A stretch of DNA of 64,000 bases from Nocardioides piscis (GTDB taxonomy: Bacteria > Actinomycetota > Actinomycetes > Propionibacteriales > Nocardioidaceae), in the NCBI RefSeq assembly GCF_011300215.1, contig NZ_CP049866.1, positions 744,001 through 808,000 on the forward strand. Reading direction: 5' to 3'. Below are positions 8,931-17,932 of this stretch, in pieces. A model generated the notes under the pieces. It did not search any database. It saw only the letters and a program-made list of their open reading frames with translations, and was not told the DNA's origin. How positions within the stretch are numbered: position 1 is the stretch's first letter; each line of letters begins with the position of its first letter. Position numbers and translations under genes: made by a program.

Positions 8931-9401
8931 TCATTCGCCGCGCGAGCGCTTGCCCTGCTCGATCTTGACGCCGCTGTCGATCGTCGAGGTCGACTCGAAG
9001 ATCCGTGCATAGCCCGTGTGCTCCATCCGCCAGCCGTCGACGGTGCGGACATACCGATCGGCATACAGCCCGGCGCCCTCCAGCGCGAACTCGAAGGCGG
9101 GGGCAAGGACCCGGTCATGGAGATACCAGGTGCCGGTGGCCCGATCGTTGTCGATCTCGATCTCGGGGTGGTGTCCGTGGTGCATCGTGATCAGGTCGGG
9201 GACCATCGCCGTGGACAGGAAGTCGATGATCGCGACGCGACTCTCGCACTCGTGATGGGGATAGGTGGCGGTCGCCTCGGGCACGAAGCACGCGGCGACG
9301 CCCTCCCAGTCCTTGGTGTCCAGGCACCGGAAGTAGGCGTACTTCAGCTGGCGGATGGCTTCGAGGTCGAGCAGGCGACGCAGATCGGTCTCGGCGCTCA
9401 T
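8931..9401 (-). CDS. SnoaL-like / NTF2-fold protein
   Basis: Small protein of 156 residues with the cone-shaped NTF2-like fold of the SnoaL family (polyketide cyclases, dehydratases, steroid isomerases). It starts with the usual helix LLDLEAIRQLKYAYFRCLDTKDW, continues with VAACFVPEATATYP and LITMHHGHHPEIEIDNDRATGTWYLHD, and ends with VDGWRMEHTGYARIFE. The Tyr, Asp and His of these stretches line the pocket in related hydratases. The substrate cannot be told from sequence. It lies 7 bases after the HerA-like gene, probably in one transcript. Confidence 0.8.
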   Translation of the reverse strand: MSAETDLRRLLDLEAIRQLKYAYFRCLDTKDWEGVAACFVPEATATYPHHECESRVAIIDFLSTAMVPDLITMHHGHHPEIEIDNDRATGTWYLHDRVLAPAFEFALEGAGLYADRYVRTVDGWRMEHTGYARIFESTSTIDSGVKIEQGKRSRGE

Positions 9402-9408
9402 CGGGTCA

Positions 9409-10992
9409 TCATCGCCGACCGGACTTGAACATCCCGCGCGCGACCTCGCGCGCAGCCGTACGCATGAAGTCCTTGAAGGCCGCCGACTTCACGACCTGCG
9501 TGACGACGCCCTCCTCCTCCTTCTTCGCCCGCGTGGTGACCCGCTCGTTCTTCTGCTCGCGCGCCATCTCCTTGACCCGAGCGTCCTCCTCGGCCTTGCG
9601 GGCACCCTCCTCGAGCTTGGCCGCCAGCTTCTCCCTGGCCGACTCGCGGTCGATGGCCTCGGCATACTTGGCATGCAGCGGCGAGGCCCGGACGGCTGCC
9701 TCCATCTCCGTCGCGGGCGCGGGGTCCATCAACGACTCGGGGGCCTGCAGCCGGGTCCAGGCCACCGGGGTGGGCGCTCCGCGCTCGTTCATCACCGTCA
9801 CCACGGCCTCGCCGATGCCGAGACTGGTGATCACCTCGCCGAGGTCGTCATAGGCACTGTTGGGATAGGTGTTGACCGTCGCCCTGAGTGCCTTGGCGTC
9901 GTTGGGGGTGTGGGCGCGGAGCTGGTGCTGGATGCGCGACCCGAGCTGTCCGAGCACCTCGTCCGGGACGTCGGTGGGCGACTGCGTCACGAAGAAGACG
10001 CCGACCCCCTTCGACCGGATCAGCCGGACCGTCTGCGCGATCTGGTCGAGGAACGCCTCGGAGGCGTCGTTGAAGAGGAGGTGTGCCTCGTCGAAGAAGA
10101 AGACCAGCTTGGGCTTGTCGAGGTCACCCTCCTCGGGGAGGTCGTGGAAGAGGTCGGCGAGCAGCCACATCAAGAAGGTGGAGAACAGCGCTGGCCGGTC
10201 CTGCAGGTTGGGCAGCTCGAGCAGGCTGACGATGCCGCGCCCGTCCTCGCCCACCCGGAGGAAGTCGCTGGTCTCGAACTCAGGCTCGCCGAAGAACACG
10301 CCGGCGCCCTGCGCCTCGAAGGCCACGAGCTCGCGCAGGATCACCCCCGCGGTCTGGGACGACAGTCCGCCGATCTTCTTCAGCTCCGCCTTCCCCTGCT
10401 CGTCGCCGGTGAGGAACGACAGCACAGCGCGCAGGTCTGCCAGGTCGAGCAGCGGCAGCCCGTTCTGGTCGCAGTAGTAGAAGACCAGGCCGAGGGACGA
10501 CTCCTGGGTGTCGTTGAGGTCGAGGACCTTGGCGAGCAGCGTCGGTCCGAACGCCGACATCGTCACCCGCACAGGTATGCCGATGCCCTCGCCGCCGATG
10601 GCATAGAACTCGACGGGGAAGCCGGTGGGCTGCCAGTCCTGACCCACGCTGGCGGTGCGCTCGGCGAGCTTGTCACTCGACTCGCCGGGGACGCTGATCC
10701 CGGACAGGTCGCCCTTGATGTCGGCGGCGAAGACCGGCACGCCGTTGGCCGAGAGCTGCTCGGCCAGCAGCTGGAGGGTCTTGGTCTTCCCGGTGCCGGT
10801 GGCGCCGGCGACGAGACCGTGGCGGTTGAGCATCCCCAACGGGATCTTGATGCGCACGTCCGAGAGGTCGGTGGCGTTGAGCATCAACCCACCCAGCTCG
10901 AGCGCCGGCCCTTCGAACTGGTAGCCGGGCGCCACGGCTGCCGAGATCGGGTCGGCCGGAGCCGGGTCGGCGGCGTCAGGGGTCTGCGTCAT
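9409..10992 (-). CDS. HerA-like ATPase, DUF853 family (YjgR-like)
   Basis: Cytosolic P-loop ATPase of about 527 residues in the HerA/FtsK superfamily. Walker A GATGTGKT near residue 60, Walker B LVFFFDEAHLLF near 300, and the sensor-like GVFFVTQSPTDVPDEVLGQL. The C-terminus is a charged coiled helix (KLAAKLEEGARKAEEDARVKEMAREQK) ending in FKDFMRTAAREVARGMFKSGRR. ATG at 10992 is chosen because the family begins close to MTQTPD; upstream codons in frame are not conserved-looking. DUF853 proteins are widespread, and their cellular job is not established. Confidence 0.88.
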   Translation of the reverse strand: MTQTPDAADPAPADPISAAVAPGYQFEGPALELGGLMLNATDLSDVRIKIPLGMLNRHGLVAGATGTGKTKTLQLLAEQLSANGVPVFAADIKGDLSGISVPGESSDKLAERTASVGQDWQPTGFPVEFYAIGGEGIGIPVRVTMSAFGPTLLAKVLDLNDTQESSLGLVFYYCDQNGLPLLDLADLRAVLSFLTGDEQGKAELKKIGGLSSQTAGVILRELVAFEAQGAGVFFGEPEFETSDFLRVGEDGRGIVSLLELPNLQDRPALFSTFLMWLLADLFHDLPEEGDLDKPKLVFFFDEAHLLFNDASEAFLDQIAQTVRLIRSKGVGVFFVTQSPTDVPDEVLGQLGSRIQHQLRAHTPNDAKALRATVNTYPNSAYDDLGEVITSLGIGEAVVTVMNERGAPTPVAWTRLQAPESLMDPAPATEMEAAVRASPLHAKYAEAIDRESAREKLAAKLEEGARKAEEDARVKEMAREQKNERVTTRAKKEEEGVVTQVVKSAAFKDFMRTAAREVARGMFKSGRR

Positions 10993-11056
10993 GCACCCGA
11001 GCCTAGTCAGCGTCCCGGTCCCGCAACGCTCGATCCGGCCCCCTGCACGCGCTCTA

Positions 11057-11068
11057 TATAGTCGCGAC
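11057..11068 (+). promoter_or_regulatory. -10 element for a leaderless start
   Basis: TATAGT at 11057-11062 (inside CTATATAGT) ends 6 bases before the GTG at 11069. That would put transcription start on or next to the first codon, a leaderless arrangement common in actinobacteria. No clear -35 is visible. Confidence 0.5.
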
Positions 11069-11368
11069 GTGATCTTCAAGCGTGTGGGCGAGGGACGTCC
11101 CTACCCCGCCCACGGCCTGGAACCGCGCGACTGGGCGCGGGTCCCGCCCCGGCAGGTGCGCCTCGACGAGCTGATCACCACCAAGGACACGCTGCAGCTG
11201 GCTGCCCTGCTCGACGAGGACTCCACCTTCTATGGCGACCTCTTCGCCCACGTGGTGTCGTGGAAAGGGGACCTCTATCTCGAGGACGGGCTCCACCGCG
11301 CGCTGCGAGCGGCGCTCCACCAGCGAAACGTGCTGCACGCCCGGGTCCACGAGGTGAGCACCCCATGA
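11069..11368 (+). CDS. Small ParB-like-fold protein of unknown function
   Basis: Protein of 99 residues starting VIFKRVGEGRPYPAHGL from GTG 11069, right after a TATAGT -10. It contains PPRQVRLDELITT and DLYLEDGLHRALRAALHQ; the GLHRALRA stretch resembles the ParB N-terminal (ParB/Srx-like) motif. Close relatives are common in actinobacteria and are often called VapB-like, but no partner toxin is present here, so I would not use that name. Its stop overlaps the start of the LytR_C gene (ATGA), so the two are co-translated. Confidence 0.7.
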   Translation: MIFKRVGEGRPYPAHGLEPRDWARVPPRQVRLDELITTKDTLQLAALLDEDSTFYGDLFAHVVSWKGDLYLEDGLHRALRAALHQRNVLHARVHEVSTP

Positions 11369-11865
11369 GCGACTCCGTCCGGTCGGCTCTCACCTTGCTG
11401 ACCCTGTCCGCCATCTGCCTGCTCGCGGTCATGTGGGGATGGCAGGCCGCCACCGAGCCGCTGCCGAGCGAGGACCCGCCGCCGCTGTGCACGGAGAGGA
11501 CGATCCCCGCCGGCGAGAAGGTGTTCACCGACCAGGTCGCGGTCAGCGTCTTCAACGGCAGCACCCGCAACGGACTGGCCGGCACCACCCTGGAGAAGCT
11601 GGTGGCGCGAGGTTTCGTCGCCGCAGACTCAGACAACGCGCCCAAGCAGGTCAAGACTGTGGAGATCTGGTCCGACGAGCCACGCAACGCCGCCGTACGC
11701 CTCGTGGCACGACAGTTCAAGGGGGCCAAGATCGTCTCCGGCCCGGAGCTCGGGCGTGGCGTGAACGTCGTCGTGGGTGCGGCCTTCAAGGACCTGAGGA
11801 AGAAGGACGTCGAGTCGGTGACGGCCGTCGCCGACTCGACCTTCTGCAGCCCCGGCGGCAGCTGA
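11365..11865 (+). CDS. Membrane-anchored LytR_C domain protein
   Basis: Protein of 166 residues with one N-terminal membrane helix (about 8-27) and an extracytoplasmic LytR_C domain: VAVSVFNGSTRNGLAGTTLE, then GFVAADSDNAP, and RLVARQFKGAKIV. This domain normally caps LytR-CpsA-Psr wall-polymer transferases; here it stands alone without the catalytic LCP domain. A Cys pair (LCTERT near 44 and TFCSPGGS at the C-terminus) may form a disulfide. Its stop is directly followed by the last codon of the convergent antiporter gene, leaving no spacer. Confidence 0.85.
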   Translation: MSDSVRSALTLLTLSAICLLAVMWGWQAATEPLPSEDPPPLCTERTIPAGEKVFTDQVAVSVFNGSTRNGLAGTTLEKLVARGFVAADSDNAPKQVKTVEIWSDEPRNAAVRLVARQFKGAKIVSGPELGRGVNVVVGAAFKDLRKKDVESVTAVADSTFCSPGGS

Positions 11866-13380
11866 TCAGCGGGGCTTGCGCGAATCCGACCGCCACTGCG
11901 CGAGCCGGCCACCTGCTGACACCTGGCGCAGCCGCTCCTCCGTCTCGACCCGGACCTTGCGTGGCGTGACCACCAGGACGTCGTCGCCCCTGCGCAGCAC
12001 CGTGCGTCGCTCGGGGACGAGCGTCTCGCCCTGCCTGATCACCAGGGAGACCGACGCTCCGGGCGGCAGCCGCAGCTCACCGACCTCGACGCCGTGCATG
12101 CGTGAGGTCTCCGCGATCGAGACCTGCAGCATGTCGGCCGCCACGCGCTCGAGCGGGGCAGCCTCCACGTCCAGCCCACGTGGCTCGGAGCGTCGCGCGA
12201 CCCGCAGGATCCGCGCCACCAGCGGCAGCGTGGGTCCGGTGAGGAGGGTGTAGATCACCACCATGACGAAGACGATGTCGAAGAGCCGGTCGGCTCCCTC
12301 GACTCCTTCGGCCAGCGGGATCGTCGTCAGCACGATCGGGACGGCGCCGCGCAGCCCGGCCCATGAGATGAAGGTCAGCTCACGCCAGGGCATCGGCTGG
12401 GCGAGCGAGCTCAGCAGCACCGAGACCGGTCGCGCGACGAAGGTGAGGATCAGTCCGGTGACGATGGCCAGGACGACCACGTCGAGGTTGATCCTGGCCG
12501 GCGAGAGCAGCAGCCCGAGCATGACGAAGAGGCCGATCTGGGCCAGGGAGGCCAGGCCCTCGGCGAAGGAGCGCGTCGCCGCCCGGTGCGGAAGCTCCTG
12601 GTTGCCGAGGATCAGGGCCGCGACATAGACCGCCGCGAAGCCGGAGGCGTGGACGGCCGTCGCAGCGCCATACCCGAGGAAGGCGAGGCACAGAACGGAC
12701 AGCGGATAGAGCCCCGAGGACGGCAGTGCTATCCGCCGCAGCATCCACGCCCCACCCATCCCGGCGAGGACACCGATGGTGGCACCGACGGCGAGCTCGA
12801 AGACGATCGTGCCGGCGACGCTCAGCACCCCGCTCTCCAACGCCACCCCGGTGGAGATGATCGAGACGAGCACGACGGTGGGCGCATCGTTGAGACCCGA
12901 CTCGGCCTCCAGCACGCCGGTCAGTCGTTTGGGCAGCGGAACGATACGCAGCACCGAGAACACCGCTGCCGCATCGGTGGGCGAGCAGACCGCCCCGAGG
13001 AGGATGGCCAGCTCCCACGGGAGACCGAGGAGATAGTGGGCACCCACGGCGACGACGGCGACCGAGACCGCCACCCCGAGGGTGGCCAGCGAGACCCCCA
13101 GCCGGATCGAGGGACGCATGTCGCGCCAGCTCGTGGTCAGTCCACCCTCGGCGAGGATCAGCGCCAGCGCACCGAACCCCAGCGCGTGCGCCATCTGGGC
13201 GTCCTCGAACTGGATCCCCAGGCCTGCCTCGCCGAGCAGCACCCCCATGAAGAGGTAGAACAACAGGCTGGGCAGTCCGACCGTGGCCGAGAGCCGCACG
13301 GCGAGGATCGCGACAAGGGTGACCAGCGAGCCCACGAGCACGAACGAGTCGAGCTGGTGGACATCAAAGGTCACGGCCAC
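11866..13380 (-). CDS. NhaP-type potassium/proton antiporter
   Basis: Inner-membrane CPA1 cation/proton antiporter of 504 residues with about 12-13 helices and a cytosolic C-terminal domain. Transport-site motifs include LLGAVCSPTDAAAVFSVL (family Asp) and EAESGLNDAPTVVLV (family Asn-Asp), and LRGAVPIVL in a late helix. The last 100 residues (EVGELRLPPGASVSLVIRQG ... RRGDDVLVVTPR) are a TrkA_C-type regulatory domain, as in NhaP2/CvrA, which exchange K+ for H+. Ion choice is from family knowledge only. Confidence 0.9.
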   Translation of the reverse strand: MAVTFDVHQLDSFVLVGSLVTLVAILAVRLSATVGLPSLLFYLFMGVLLGEAGLGIQFEDAQMAHALGFGALALILAEGGLTTSWRDMRPSIRLGVSLATLGVAVSVAVVAVGAHYLLGLPWELAILLGAVCSPTDAAAVFSVLRIVPLPKRLTGVLEAESGLNDAPTVVLVSIISTGVALESGVLSVAGTIVFELAVGATIGVLAGMGGAWMLRRIALPSSGLYPLSVLCLAFLGYGAATAVHASGFAAVYVAALILGNQELPHRAATRSFAEGLASLAQIGLFVMLGLLLSPARINLDVVVLAIVTGLILTFVARPVSVLLSSLAQPMPWRELTFISWAGLRGAVPIVLTTIPLAEGVEGADRLFDIVFVMVVIYTLLTGPTLPLVARILRVARRSEPRGLDVEAAPLERVAADMLQVSIAETSRMHGVEVGELRLPPGASVSLVIRQGETLVPERRTVLRRGDDVLVVTPRKVRVETEERLRQVSAGGRLAQWRSDSRKPR

Positions 13381-13449
13381 CTCGCTCTTCGTCTCGGCTG
13401 GGGGCTGATCCTATCCGGGGCCGGGACCACCACAGGGCTCGCAGCAAAC

Positions 13450-13467
13450 TGAAACGTGTTCTAGTCT
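13450..13467 (+). promoter_or_regulatory. KstR-type operator overlapping a -10 element
   Basis: TGAAACGTGTTCTA at 13450-13463 fits the published KstR consensus TnnAACnnGTTnnA exactly. It runs into TAGTCT (13462-13467), a plausible -10 for the ATG at 13474, which would then be leaderless. KstR is a TetR repressor of cholesterol/steroid catabolism in mycobacteria and relatives; its gene is not in this window. Confidence 0.6.
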
Positions 13468-13473
13468 GGCCGC

Positions 13474-14937
13474 ATGGCCGACGAGACCAAGGGCACCGCC
13501 CTGCCCGACCTGCTCCACGACACCGTGCTCGACGGCGCCGAAGGCTTCGATGTCGTGGTCGTCGGCTTCGGGATGGCGGGCGCCTGCGCAGCGCTCGAGG
13601 CGAGCAGGGCCGGCGCGCGGGTGCTGCTGCTCGAACGCGCGGCCGTGCACGGCGGCACCTCGTCCATGGCCGGGGGCCACTTCTATCTCGGTGGCGGCAC
13701 CGCCGTACAACGCGCGACGGGTCAGGCCGACACCCCCGACGCGATGTTCGACTACCTGATGGCCGTCACCCCCCAGCCCGACGTGGCGAAGATCCGCGCG
13801 TATGCCGACGACGCGGCCTCGCACCTCGACTGGCTCGAGGACCTCGGCTTCGAGTTCGAGCGGTCCTTCTATCCCCACAAGGCAGTCATCCAGCCGGGCA
13901 CCGAGGGCCTGATGTTCACCGGCAACGAGAAGGTCTGGCCGTTCCGCGACCAGGTCCCACCAGCGCCTCGTGGACACAAGGTGCCCAAGCCCGGTGACAC
14001 AGGTGGCGCCAGCATCGTGCTCGACCTGCTGGCCGAGCGCATCGCCGAGACCGACACCGAGGTGCGGTTCGAGACGGGAGTGACCAACCTGGTCGCCAAC
14101 GCCTCGGGGGCGGTGGTCGGCGTCGCCTGGAAGAGCTTCGACACGTCGGGCTTCGTCCGCGCCCGGTCGGTCGTGATCGCCGCTGGTGGGTTCGTGATGA
14201 ACCCCGACATGGTCGCCGAGCACACTCCGTCCCTCGGCTCGAAGCTGTTCACCCTCGGCTCGACCTTTGACGACGGGCTGGGCCTGCGTCTGGGCAAGTC
14301 GGCCGGTGCCGCGTGGCATCACATGGACGAAGCCTTCATCACCGCCCCGTTCTATCCACCGTCCGACTTCGTCAAGGGGATCGTGGTCAACAAGGAGGGC
14401 AAGCGCTTCGTCGCCGAGGACTCCTACCATTCCCGCACGAGCTATCACGTGATGAAGCAGACCGACTCGGCCGCCTACCTGATCCTCGACAGCGCCCACA
14501 TGGACGAGCCGTCGATGCCGTTGTGCCCGCTGATCGACGGCTGGGAGACGCCTGAGGACATGGAGGCCGGGCTCGGGTTGCCCGAGGGGGCACTGGTCGA
14601 AACGCTCACGGCCTACAACAAGCACGCGGCGGCCGGCGAGGATCCCGACTTCCACAAGCACCCCGACTACCTTGCTCCCCAGGACCAGGGCCCATGGGGT
14701 GCCTTCGACCTGACGCTCGGCACGGCGCTCTATGCCGGCTTCACCCTGGGCGGCATGGCGTGCGACCTCGACGGTCGGGTGCTTTCCGAGGGGGGTGCCG
14801 TCATCGAGGGGCTCTTCGCCGCCGGCGCCTGTGCTGCCAACATCGCCCAGGACGGTGCCGGCTACTCCTCCGGCACCCAGCTCGGAGAGGGCTCCTACTT
14901 CGGCCGTCGGGTGGGACGACGGGCGGCGCGCGCCTAG
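13474..14937 (+). CDS. KstD-like FAD-dependent dehydrogenase
   Basis: Flavoprotein of 487 residues in the fumarate reductase / 3-ketosteroid dehydrogenase family. FAD-binding GFGMAGACAALEA at about residues 30-42, LLLERAAVHGGTSSMAGGHFYLGGG, and the C-terminal FAD cap GLFAAGACAANIAQDGAGYSSG then GEGSYFGRR. The family covers 3-ketosteroid delta-1-dehydrogenase and related enoate/steroid dehydrogenases. The KstR-type operator at its promoter supports a steroid or sterol-side-chain substrate (inference). Its 487 residues are shorter than canonical KstD (about 510-560), so the exact reaction is open. Confidence 0.82.
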   Translation: MADETKGTALPDLLHDTVLDGAEGFDVVVVGFGMAGACAALEASRAGARVLLLERAAVHGGTSSMAGGHFYLGGGTAVQRATGQADTPDAMFDYLMAVTPQPDVAKIRAYADDAASHLDWLEDLGFEFERSFYPHKAVIQPGTEGLMFTGNEKVWPFRDQVPPAPRGHKVPKPGDTGGASIVLDLLAERIAETDTEVRFETGVTNLVANASGAVVGVAWKSFDTSGFVRARSVVIAAGGFVMNPDMVAEHTPSLGSKLFTLGSTFDDGLGLRLGKSAGAAWHHMDEAFITAPFYPPSDFVKGIVVNKEGKRFVAEDSYHSRTSYHVMKQTDSAAYLILDSAHMDEPSMPLCPLIDGWETPEDMEAGLGLPEGALVETLTAYNKHAAAGEDPDFHKHPDYLAPQDQGPWGAFDLTLGTALYAGFTLGGMACDLDGRVLSEGGAVIEGLFAAGACAANIAQDGAGYSSGTQLGEGSYFGRRVGRRAARA

Positions 14938-14993
14938 ATTCGTCACGTGCCCAACGAGACCGCCGCCCCCGAGACCCCGCTGCTCGCTACTCG

Positions 14994-16142
14994 GTGGCCC
15001 AGCGGGCCAACGTGCCGCCGTTCCACGTCATGGACCTGCTGGCGGCTTCGGCGGAGCGTCAGCGCACGCACGGCGACCTGGTCAACCTCGTCGCGGGCCA
15101 GCCCAGCACCGGCGCCCCCGCCCCGGTTCGGGAGGAGGCGATCCGTCTGCTGCAGGGCACCGATCCGTTGGGCTACACGGTCGCGGCGGGCGTCCCGGAG
15201 CTGCGCACTGCGATCGCCACCCACCACCGGCGCCAGCACGGCATCGAGGTCACGGCCGACGACGTCATCGTGACCACCGGATCGAGCGGCGGCTTCCTGC
15301 TCGCCTTCCTCGCAGCCTTCGAGCCCGGCGACCGCGTCGCCATGGCCCGACCGGGATATCCCTGCTACCGCAACGTGCTCACCGCACTCGGCTGTGAGGT
15401 CGTGGAGATCCCCTGCGGCCCCGAGAACCGCTTCCAGCCGACCATCGACCAGCTCGAGGAGCTCGGCGACGTCAAGGGCCTGGTCATCGCCAGCCCTGCC
15501 AACCCGACCGGCACCATGCTCCTGCCCGCCGAGCTTGCAGCAATCGCCGACTGGTGCGAGGTCCGCGGCGTCCAGCTCGTCTCCGACGAGATCTATCACG
15601 GCATCGAGTACGCCTCCCCCACCCTGGCCCGCAGCGCCTGGGAGACGTCGCGAGAGGCCATCGTCTTCAGCTCGTTCTCGAAGTACTTCTCCATGACCGG
15701 GTGGCGGATCGGCTGGATGCTGGTCCCCGAGCGGTTGCGGCGAGCGGTCGACGTGCTCACGGGCAACTTCACGATCTGTCCACCCGTCATCGCCCAGTGG
15801 GCCTGCGTCGCGGCGTTCACCGATGCGTCGTACGCCGAGCTCGACTCACACGTCGCGCGCTACGCCACCAACCGTCAGCTGCTCCTCGACGGGCTGGCAG
15901 CCATCGGCATCGACCGCCTCGCGCCGGCCGACGGCGCGTTCTACGCCTATGCCGACGTCGGGCACCTCACCCAGGACTCGATGGCGTTCACCCGACGGCT
16001 GCTCGCGGAGACCGGCGTGGCCCTGGCCCCCGGCATCGACTTCGACACCGAGGCCGGCCAGCACCACGTGCGGCTGAGCTTCGCCGGGCCGCAGGCCGAC
16101 ATCGAGCTCGGGCTGCAGCGCCTGGGCGACTGGTTGGCGTGA
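14994..16142 (+). CDS. Class I/II PLP aminotransferase
   Basis: Fold-type I aminotransferase of about 382 residues. It shows SQRANVPPF-type N-terminus (SVAQRANVPPFHVMDLLAA), LVAGQPSTGAP, VIVTTGSSGGFLLAF, the Asp/Asn motif ASPANPTGTML, and the PLP lysine in SSFSKYFSMTGWRIGW (about residue 229). Substrate is unknown. The start is uncertain. The likely natural start is the GTG at 14947 (PNETAAPETPLL), but that frame departs from the enzyme frame within gctgctcgctact, so either one base is wrong near 14980-14990 or translation begins at GTG 14994. It follows the KstD-like gene by about 50 bases and may share its transcript. Confidence 0.85.
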   Translation: MAQRANVPPFHVMDLLAASAERQRTHGDLVNLVAGQPSTGAPAPVREEAIRLLQGTDPLGYTVAAGVPELRTAIATHHRRQHGIEVTADDVIVTTGSSGGFLLAFLAAFEPGDRVAMARPGYPCYRNVLTALGCEVVEIPCGPENRFQPTIDQLEELGDVKGLVIASPANPTGTMLLPAELAAIADWCEVRGVQLVSDEIYHGIEYASPTLARSAWETSREAIVFSSFSKYFSMTGWRIGWMLVPERLRRAVDVLTGNFTICPPVIAQWACVAAFTDASYAELDSHVARYATNRQLLLDGLAAIGIDRLAPADGAFYAYADVGHLTQDSMAFTRRLLAETGVALAPGIDFDTEAGQHHVRLSFAGPQADIELGLQRLGDWLA

Positions 16143-16149
16143 CCAGGCC

Positions 16150-17424
16150 TCAGCCGGGCGGGGGCGTGTGGTCCGGCAGCCCGGCGACCAGGTCGCGCCG
16201 GACGAAGCCGTTGCGGATGCGCTGGGGGTGGTAGCCCACCGGGACGGTCTTGTCGAGCTTGCGGGTGCGGTAGGAGATCCGTGAGACCGTGTCCGACCCG
16301 CTCCAGGAGATGTAGCAGTAGCGACCGTCATAGCTGGGCGTCACCCAGTAGGGCTTCTTCCCGCCCTTGATCAGCCGACCTCGCTTGAAGTTGTCGCGCC
16401 GCACGACCGTGGCGTAGTCCGACATGGTCCCGGCGACGCAGAGCTTCGTGCCGTCCGGGTTGATCGCGATCCCGTGGTGGGCGGAGTCGAGGAGATAGGC
16501 CTCCCGCGGCGTGTCCGGGACGAGGTTGGGCAGCTCCCTGACCCGGGTGATGCGGCCGCTGCGGCGCTCCATCTCCACGAAGCCGTGGAAGAAGGAGAGC
16601 TGGAAGTAGAGCGACTTGCTGTCCGGGGACATCGTCAGCGGTCGCACGGCGGTGGACACCTTGGTCATCCCACGCTCGTCGAGGGCCTTGCGGACGTCGA
16701 TGCGTCGAAGCACCTCGAAGGTGCGCGCGTCCACGATCTGCAGCACCCGGTCGTCCTTGGTCTCGTCCAGGGCGGGGTCGTCGAGCGGGCTGTAGACCAT
16801 GCCGATCGAGGCGTGCAGGATCTTCTTGCCGTTGTCGAAGAAGATGCTCTCGTGCGGTGATCCACCCGAGGGGAAGGTCCCGACCTCCTTGCCGGTCGCC
16901 ACGTCGAGGACGTGGACGAGGTTGGCGGTGGAGGCACTGACGACGACCCGCTTGCCGTCGGGCGACATGGCCATGTGGTCAGAGCGCACACCGGCGACAG
17001 GGAAGCGCCAGACGATCTCGTGCGTCTTGAGGCTGATCCCCACCACGTCGGCGAACGACGGCCTGCTCACGATGAGGAGCGATCCGTCGTTGGAGGTGTA
17101 GAGGTCGTCGACGAACTGGTCGTGGCCCTCGCCGACGAGCTCGCGGATGGCGAGGAAGTAGGCAGCGCGATAGGGGTTGAGCATGATCTCTGCCATCCGG
17201 GCGTCCTTGTCCGGGATGATGTTGATCCGCCCCAGCGAGGCGAGCCTGCGCGGGCCGAGGACGCTGGCTGTGCCGTCCCAGTTGTTGCCGACGAACACGG
17301 CCTTGCGCACGTCGCCCACGGGCTGCTGCTTGTCGCCGCCGGCGCTCGCCGGTGCCGTCCCCAGCAGGGCCGTCACCAGCACGGACGCCAGCGCCGTGGC
17401 GCTCACACGCAGTAGAGCTGTCAT
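16150..17424 (-). CDS. Exported YncE-like beta-propeller protein
   Basis: Secreted protein of 424 residues. ATG 17424 follows a strong GGAGGGAAG site. Signal peptide about 1-28 (LASVLVTALLGTAPASAGG). The body is a seven-bladed propeller of YncE/40-residue type: DHMAMSPDGKRVVVSASTAN, LVHVLDVATGKEVGTFPSG, RPLTMSPDSKSLYFQLS and GIAINPDGTKLCVAG. No catalytic signature was seen; such proteins often bind a partner outside the cell. It is convergent with the aminotransferase gene (7-base gap). Confidence 0.8.
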   Translation of the reverse strand: MTALLRVSATALASVLVTALLGTAPASAGGDKQQPVGDVRKAVFVGNNWDGTASVLGPRRLASLGRINIIPDKDARMAEIMLNPYRAAYFLAIRELVGEGHDQFVDDLYTSNDGSLLIVSRPSFADVVGISLKTHEIVWRFPVAGVRSDHMAMSPDGKRVVVSASTANLVHVLDVATGKEVGTFPSGGSPHESIFFDNGKKILHASIGMVYSPLDDPALDETKDDRVLQIVDARTFEVLRRIDVRKALDERGMTKVSTAVRPLTMSPDSKSLYFQLSFFHGFVEMERRSGRITRVRELPNLVPDTPREAYLLDSAHHGIAINPDGTKLCVAGTMSDYATVVRRDNFKRGRLIKGGKKPYWVTPSYDGRYCYISWSGSDTVSRISYRTRKLDKTVPVGYHPQRIRNGFVRRDLVAGLPDHTPPPG

Positions 17425-17559
17425 GTCGATCTTCCCTCCATCGCCGTTCCAACGACATCACGTCCCCGAGGGTTACGCGATCGTTTGGTTTAGGCGGCCG
17501 CGATGGTGGGTAGGGCGCTGCTGATCTGTGAACCCAGTGACCGAACCGAAGGAGCGACG

Positions 17560-17931
17560 ATGTACGGCGACTCCGCCGCATCACGCAAGCGCGCCGCCCA
17601 GCTGCGCGAGCAGGGCGGCGACATCCGGGCCGCAGCCGACCGACTGGTCGCCCAGGCCGAGAGCGTCCCGTGGCACGGCCGGGCAGCTGATGCCATGCGG
17701 ACGCGGATCAAGGAGCGCGCCAACCACCTGAGGGCGGCTGCCGCGCACCACGAGAACGCGGCCGACTCGCTCGCTCGACACGTCAACGAGGTCGACGCGC
17801 GCAAGGAGGCCATCGACGGCATCCAGCGCCGGACGACCGCGCTCGTCGCCGAGCGTGCCGAGCTCGCGACCTTCGATCTTCCTCCGTCCGGTCACAAGGA
17901 CTGGCTGACCATCGAGACACCGGGGCCCTGA
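17560..17931 (+). CDS. WXG100-like ESX substrate protein
   Basis: Helical protein of 123 residues; ATG 17560 with GAAGGAG at 17548. Two long helices are joined by a turn with PWHGRAADAM, matching the WxG turn of ESAT-6/CFP-10-type proteins (W-H-G). The second helix (AMRTRIKERANHLRAAAAHHENAADSLARHVNEVD) is followed by a short tail DLPPSGHKDWLTIETPGP. It has no signal peptide, as expected for ESX export. It is directly followed (1 base) by the EspG-like gene and then the hydrolase; all three look co-transcribed. Confidence 0.75.
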   Translation: MYGDSAASRKRAAQLREQGGDIRAAADRLVAQAESVPWHGRAADAMRTRIKERANHLRAAAAHHENAADSLARHVNEVDARKEAIDGIQRRTTALVAERAELATFDLPPSGHKDWLTIETPGP

Positions 17932-17932
17932 C

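Noticed and set aside
9355..11061. A 568-codon open frame on the + strand
   Set aside because: Antisense to the HerA-like ATPase, whose motifs are unmistakable on the minus strand.
11069..11368. VapB antitoxin
   Set aside because: No VapC-type toxin is adjacent, and the ParB-like GLHRALRA motif argues against the name.
13411..14946. A 511-codon open frame on the minus strand
   Set aside because: Antisense to the KstD-like flavoprotein and built of low-complexity shadow sequence.
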